Position numbers and translations under genes: made by a program. The notes beneath the pieces were generated by a model, which made no database searches, had not been told where the DNA came from, and worked only from the letters and a program-made list of their open reading frames with translations. Shown here in pieces: positions 60,020-64,000 of a stretch of 64,000 bases of DNA. This DNA is from an uncultured Reyranella sp. (lineage in GTDB: Bacteria; Pseudomonadota; Alphaproteobacteria; Reyranellales; Reyranellaceae), in contig NZ_CAMFKM010000001.1 of the NCBI RefSeq assembly GCF_945957355.1, positions 496,001 through 560,000 on the forward strand, written 5' to 3'. The first letter of the stretch is position 1. Each line of letters starts with the position of its first letter.

Positions 60020-60859
60020 ATGAGCCCGTCGCGAAAATCCATCCGGGATGAAACCTCTATCGACGTCCTCGTTGTCGACGACGACGCGGACGCGCTCGAG
60101 GAACTGGTCGAGTACCTCACCAAGGCGGGCCTCCGGTGCCGTTCGGCCGGCGACGGGTGGTCGGCCCTCGAACTCATGGCCGGTGGGGTCCGGGCCGAAG
60201 TGGTGGTTTCCGATCTCCGGATGCCGGAACTGGACGGGATGCAGTTTGCCGAAAGACTCCGCCTGCTGAAGGAAGGTGAGCGGCCCGAAGTCATCTTCGT
60301 CAGCGGCCATGCGGGCTTCGAGGACGCCGTCGCCGCCATACGGCTGGGGGCGCGCGACATGCTGACGAAGCCGGTCGACGGCCTCCACCTGGTGCGCGCC
60401 GTGAAGTCGGCGAAGCTCGCCCGGCAGATGCGTCACGGCGAGGCCCCGTCCGTGGCCGAGCCCATCCCGTCATCGACGGCGCCGCAGCGGGACAATTCCG
60501 TCGCGGCCGATCCGCTTCAGCTCAGGCGCGAGGCGTTGCGCGAACTCAAGACCATTCGACGCGATCGAAGCGCGTACTTTCCCGCCGAACTTTTCTCCGA
60601 CCCCTGCTGGGAGATGCTGCTCGACCTCTACGACGCACGGCTGGGCGCCGAAGAAGTCACCGTCACCAGCCTCGGCGCCGCGTCCGGCGTGCCGCTGACC
60701 ACCGCCCTCCGCCGCATGGAAACATTGCAGAGCCACGGTCTCATCGATCGCGTCGAGGACCGGGGCGACAAGCGTCGAACGATCATGAAGCTGACCGATC
60801 AGGGATTGCGCGCGGTCGAAAATTTCTTCGAAGCCTATCTCGGCCGTCGCGCGAAATAG
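60020..60859 (+). CDS. Response regulator with winged-helix output
   Basis: This 279-residue protein has an N-terminal receiver (residues 14-125; phospho-acceptor D65 in VVVSDLRMPELDG, Lys in LTKPVDG). A linker follows, and at about 185-275 is a MarR-like winged helix (VTSLGAASGVPLTTALRRME, GDKRRTIMKLTDQGLRAVEN). A receiver joined to a MarR-type domain is less common than OmpR or NarL types. It is divergent to the histidine kinase, sharing a 105-base promoter, so they probably form a pair. Start ATG 60,020. Confidence 0.85.
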   Translation: MSPSRKSIRDETSIDVLVVDDDADALEELVEYLTKAGLRCRSAGDGWSALELMAGGVRAEVVVSDLRMPELDGMQFAERLRLLKEGERPEVIFVSGHAGFEDAVAAIRLGARDMLTKPVDGLHLVRAVKSAKLARQMRHGEAPSVAEPIPSSTAPQRDNSVAADPLQLRREALRELKTIRRDRSAYFPAELFSDPCWEMLLDLYDARLGAEEVTVTSLGAASGVPLTTALRRMETLQSHGLIDRVEDRGDKRRTIMKLTDQGLRAVENFFEAYLGRRAK

Positions 60860-60892
60860 AGTTCGGATGCAACCCGTCCAGTCTGGAAGTAT

Positions 60893-60920
60893 CGCCGGTC
60901 CAGATCGGATGCGATCCGGC
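60893..60920. repeat. REP-like hairpin C
   Basis: GCCGG (60,893-60,897) with CCGGC (60,915-60,919) and inside CGGAT-GCG-ATCCG form a hairpin sharing CGGATGCGAT with copies A and B. Confidence 0.45.
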
Positions 60921-60954
60921 GTGACGTCGACGACGCTCGCGGCATACTGCCCGC

Positions 60955-61416
60955 ATGAAAAAGCTTTTCTCCTTCGACGACAAGTCTCCCGCCACTGCCT
61001 GTGACGTCCTCGTCATCGAGGACGATCCGACCCAGGCAGAGGAGCTCGCCTCCTATCTCCGCCGGATCGGACTGCGCGTCCAGGCGATCCACAGCGGATC
61101 GGAGGCCATCCATCGCGTGGCCGAGATCCGTCCGTGGATAGCCCTGATCGATTACAATCTGCCGGATCTCGACGGCGTAACCGTGGCAGAACGCGTCCGC
61201 CGGCTGTCACCCGGCACGTCGTTGCTGGTTATGTCCGGCCGCATCGACTGGCTCTCCGAACTCACCCTCACGAAGTTCGGCATCTGCCAGTTCCTCAACA
61301 AGCCGGTCGATGTGCGCTCGCTCGCGCGGTCGGTACAGCGGATCGCGCGCGTCGCGGCGCGCACCGGATTGCCTGTTCTGTCGCCGCCGAAGGGACTGGG
61401 CGCGTTGTTCGGCTGA
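60955..61416 (+). CDS. Response-regulator receiver protein
   Basis: This 153-residue protein is one receiver domain: IEDDPTQAEELASYL has the acidic pair (E22, D23, D24), phospho-acceptor D66 lies in IALIDYNLPDLDGV, and Lys in FLNKPVD. The N-terminal 15 residues and a short C-terminal tail add no output domain. It reads in the same direction as the wHTH regulator, 96 bases after it. A terminator follows at 61,421. Confidence 0.85.
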   Translation: MKKLFSFDDKSPATACDVLVIEDDPTQAEELASYLRRIGLRVQAIHSGSEAIHRVAEIRPWIALIDYNLPDLDGVTVAERVRRLSPGTSLLVMSGRIDWLSELTLTKFGICQFLNKPVDVRSLARSVQRIARVAARTGLPVLSPPKGLGALFG

Positions 61417-61420
61417 CTAT

Positions 61421-61459
61421 CCGTCAGACACCTGACGGTAGAGATCGGTCTCCTTTTTT
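61421..61459 (+). terminator. Terminator after the receiver gene
   Basis: CCGTCAG (61,421-61,427) pairs with CTGACGG (61,432-61,438); a second small stem GAGA-TCGG-TCTC (61,441-61,452) is followed by a T-run (61,454-61,459). Confidence 0.65.
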
Positions 61460-61530
61460 CTCCAAATCCGGCTTGACGCTGCCCCGCTTCAGGCATGGAG
61501 TCGGGACGAACCTAGCGCTCCTCTTTGGTC

Positions 61531-61932
61531 ATGGGCCGGACTGTGCCGCTTCAAATTCTCCTCGTGGAAGACGATGACGAGTTGCGGCGCGAGATTCTCG
61601 ACTATCTCGTGCGGCGCGCGCAGAGCGTCACGGCCGTGAGGACGAGCGCGGAGGCCCAAGAGATTCTTGCCGGCCGCATTCCGGCGATCCCGCTTCCCGA
61701 TGTGGTGCTCTGCGACCTCAATCTCGAAGACGGAAGCGGAGTCGACCTCTTTGTCGAGTTCGCCCCTCTTCGGCATTCATGCCCCTGGATCCTGATGTCG
61801 GGCGACCCTGACCCTGAACGCCTCGCCGCCGTGCGGCAGCGCGTTCCTGGGCTTCCTCCTTGCACGATCGTGTCCAAGCCAGTCTCCATGCGGATGCTGA
61901 CCGCGCTCATCTCGGGCGATACTCGCGCCTAG
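61531..61932 (+). CDS. Response-regulator receiver protein
   Basis: This 133-residue receiver starts at ATG 61,531 (MGRTVPLQILLVEDDDELRR). Phospho-acceptor D62 is in VVLCDLNLEDGSG, and Lys in IVSKPVSM. Its stop is 112 bases before the PAS kinase start, so the kinase may phosphorylate it. No output domain. A TTG six bases upstream is an alternative start. Confidence 0.85.
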   Translation: MGRTVPLQILLVEDDDELRREILDYLVRRAQSVTAVRTSAEAQEILAGRIPAIPLPDVVLCDLNLEDGSGVDLFVEFAPLRHSCPWILMSGDPDPERLAAVRQRVPGLPPCTIVSKPVSMRMLTALISGDTRA

Positions 61933-62044
61933 GCGTCAGCAACCCGACGCAACCCCCGGTACACGCCTTGACGAAACCTCGCCCAAATGGGAGCGTGACA
62001 CCGGGTGGTGCTTTCAGGGGCTGAGGGCAACGAGACCCCCGCGG

Positions 62045-64000
62045 ATGCCCAGGGCACAGACGGTCAGGGAGCGCCGTTTGACGACAGTGCGACAGGCATC
62101 CTCTGCCTTGCACGACATCGGGCAGCATCTTCGCCTGTTCGTCGAGGGCGTCCGCGACTATGCGATCATAACGCTCTCGCCCGATGGGATCGTGAAGTCG
62201 TGGAACGCAGGCGCCCAGGCAATCAAGGGATATGAAGCCGACGAGATCGTCGGCAGGCATTTTTCAATCTTCTTCACGCCAGCGGATATCGCCGCCGGCA
62301 AACCCGCGCATGTGCTCCAGGAAGCCATGGCCCAGGGGCGCTTCGAGGATACGGGTTCCAGGGTCCGCAAGGACGGCAGCTCGTTCTGGGCCAACGTCGT
62401 TGTCACGCCGATCCACGCCGAGGACGGCACGCTGTTGGGATTCGGCAAGATCACCCGGGACATCAGCGATCGTGTCGCGGCGGCCGACCGGCTCACGTCG
62501 AGCGAAGCGCGGCTGCGGACGTTGGTCGACACCGTCCTGGACACGCTGGTCGATGGCCTGATCGTCATCGACCGCATGGGGCGCGTTCAGGTGTACAACA
62601 GGGCCTGCGAAAAGTTGTTCGGATACGGCTCTTCCGAGGTCGTCGGCCACAATGTGAAGATGCTCATGCCGCCGGACACGATGCGGGAGCACGACCAGTA
62701 TCTGCGAAACTACCAGACCACCGGTATCCGCAAGATTATCGGCATCTCGCGCGAGGTGGTGGGTCAGCGGAAGGATGGCACGACATTTCCGATGCACCTC
62801 GCGGTCGGCGAAGCGATGCATCTTGGCGAGCCCATCTATGTGGGAATCATCCGGGACCTCACCGAACGGAACCAGGTCGAAGCGCAGCTTCGCCAATCGC
62901 AGAAAATGGAGGCGGTAGGCCAGCTCACCGGTGGCCTGGCACACGACTTCAACAACATCCTGATGCTGATATCGATCAACGTCGAAGCCCTGCTGGAGCA
63001 GGATGTTTCGGTTCGCACCCGCGACAGGCTCGAACAGATCGAGAAGTCCGCCGCCCGCGCCGCCGAACTCACCCAGCAGCTGCTCGCCTATTCACGGCGT
63101 CAACCGCTGCGACCGAACCTCACCAATCTCAACGAGCTGGTCCTCGCAACGAGCAAGCTCCTGAGGCGGACGCTGGGCGAAGATATCGAGATCGAGCCGA
63201 TTCTGGCAGAGGACCTGTGGATCACCAATGTCGATCGGACCCAGCTCGAGACGACGCTTGTGAATCTCAGCCTCAATGCACGCGACGCCATGCCGGGCGG
63301 AGGCAAACTGGTCATCGAAACCCGCAACATCGTGCTGGACCAGGACTACGTCGCACAGAATCCGGACGTCGCGGCCGGTCCCTATGCAATGCTGGCCGTG
63401 ACCGATACCGGAACCGGTATCCCCCAGGATGCCCTGGAGAAGGTGTTCGAACCCTTCTTCACGACCAAGGAGGTAGGCCGAGGCACCGGTCTCGGTCTCA
63501 GCATGGTCTATGGCTTCATCAAGCAATCCAACGGGCACATCAAGATCTACAGCGAGCTCGATCGTGGGACGTCTATCAAGATGTACCTGCCGCGCGCGGA
63601 TGGCACGGCGGCCCAGGAAGCGCCGGCCGACGCACCGTCCCTCCCTCTCGGGAGCGAGAGCCTCCTGGTCGTCGAGGACAATGCCGATGTCCGCGCGAGG
63701 ATCTGCGAGATTCTTCGGGGCCTCGGCTATGCCGTCGACGAGGCAGCCGACGGCACCGTCGGGCTGGCAAAATTCGAAGCTGCCCGACGTCCCTACGACC
63801 TGCTGTTGACCGACGTCGTGATGCCCGGGGCGATCGGTGGAAAGGCTTTGGCGGACGCCGTGGCGAGCCGCTGGCCAGAGACGCCCGTCGTGTTCATGTC
63901 GGGATACGCCCAGGATGCGATCACCCATCAGGGACGACTCGATGCAGGCGTGCGCCTGCTCGCGAAGCCCTTCCGTCGGCATGAACTGGCCCAGATGATC
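62045..64000 (+). CDS. PAS-PAS hybrid histidine kinase, FixL-like (3' end outside window)
   Basis: The frame is open to the last base, so the protein has at least 652 residues from ATG 62,045. PAS1 covers about 35-150 ([20 protein letters not shown]). PAS2 covers about 165-275. It keeps the FixL heme pattern: H216 ([13 protein letters not shown]), R236 ([11 protein letters not shown]) and [18 protein letters not shown]. Kinase: H300 ([11 protein letters not shown]), N-box [32 protein letters not shown]-terminal receiver has D590 (LLTDVVMPG). It may sense O2 and control the FNR/FixK sites seen at the left of the window (inference). The start is uncertain: no strong ribosome site. Confidence 0.85.
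   Translation, partial: MPRAQTVRERRLTTVRQASSALHDIGQHLRLFVEGVRDYAIITLSPDGIVKSWNAGAQAIKGYEADEIVGRHFSIFFTPADIAAGKPAHVLQEAMAQGRFEDTGSRVRKDGSSFWANVVVTPIHAEDGTLLGFGKITRDISDRVAAADRLTSSEARLRTLVDTVLDTLVDGLIVIDRMGRVQVYNRACEKLFGYGSSEVVGHNVKMLMPPDTMREHDQYLRNYQTTGIRKIIGISREVVGQRKDGTTFPMHLAVGEAMHLGEPIYVGIIRDLTERNQVEAQLRQSQKMEAVGQLTGGLAHDFNNILMLISINVEALLEQDVSVRTRDRLEQIEKSAARAAELTQQLLAYSRRQPLRPNLTNLNELVLATSKLLRRTLGEDIEIEPILAEDLWITNVDRTQLETTLVNLSLNARDAMPGGGKLVIETRNIVLDQDYVAQNPDVAAGPYAMLAVTDTGTGIPQDALEKVFEPFFTTKEVGRGTGLGLSMVYGFIKQSNGHIKIYSELDRGTSIKMYLPRADGTAAQEAPADAPSLPLGSESLLVVEDNADVRARICEILRGLGYAVDEAADGTVGLAKFEAARRPYDLLLTDVVMPGAIGGKALADAVASRWPETPVVFMSGYAQDAITHQGRLDAGVRLLAKPFRRHELAQMI

Overview
The window reads as a chromosome segment of a high-GC alphaproteobacterium. 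Flanking genes are tightly packed, strongly GC-rich, and include families typical of that class (malate:quinone oxidoreductase, class II fumarase, the rsmI-yraN-gshB neighbourhood, a DUF6489 protein, MHYT-GGDEF-EAL signalling). The gene style suggests Rhizobiales/Rhodospirillales relatives such as Reyranella; this is inference from memory, not a database result.

Region 1 (1-10.9 kb) is core-like. It holds the end of a flavin/NAD(P)H reductase with apbE, a lone receiver, a 25-residue membrane peptide, a class I PHA synthase, a cytochrome b561, a membrane nucleotide cyclase, a plasma-membrane-type H+-ATPase, a PPK2 and an anion transporter. Three sites close to the FNR/FixK consensus (TTGAT-N4-ATCAA) lie before phaC, cytochrome b561 and the ATPase, which suggests one low-oxygen regulon for carbon storage, electron transfer, proton pumping and polyphosphate-nucleotide exchange. 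A FixL-like PAS with a conserved candidate heme histidine at the right edge of the window fits the same theme.

Region 2 (about 10.94-33.73 kb) is a composite accessory region ending at a tRNA-Arg(CCU) gene. From left to right it contains: a Fic gene with an inverted-repeat promoter; a decayed conjugation-type ATPase; a truncated lower-GC prophage (13.0-23.7 kb: capsid C-terminus, virion genes, lysozyme fusion, holin, XRE repressor, HNH with two tiny coupled genes, integrase); and a 10-kb integrative island (23,682-33,729). The island is bounded by a 19-bp direct repeat of the tRNA 3' end and carries its own tyrosine integrase, a Rap1a/Tai protein, a serine recombinase, an MmeI-like restriction-modification enzyme, a DUF4760 protein and an uncharacterised DUF4365 nuclease-like/OB-like gene pair that is the best candidate for an undescribed defence module. 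Inside the prophage a 2.1-kb block (14,184-16,322) is inverted across 7-bp inverted microhomologies; flipping it back on paper restores two reading frames in frame and turns all virion genes to one strand.

Region 3 (33.8-64.0 kb) is core again: PhnA-domain protein, 8-oxoguanine deaminase, cupin, mqo, ThrE-like exporter, fumC, arfB, ankyrin lipoprotein-like protein, gshB, SirB1 protein, yraN, rsmI, LpoA-like lipoprotein, HAD hydrolase, Asp/Asn hydroxylase, CFA-like methyltransferase, 2Fe-2S protein, dpaL, DUF2267 protein, creatininase, GH8 glycosidase, MHYT-GGDEF-EAL protein, a ClpP-like exported protein and an LMW-phosphatase homologue whose nucleophilic Cys is Ser. It ends in a signalling cluster of two histidine kinases (the last running off the window) and three response regulators. 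Between these genes lie REP-like 36-nt hairpins with a compensatory base change.
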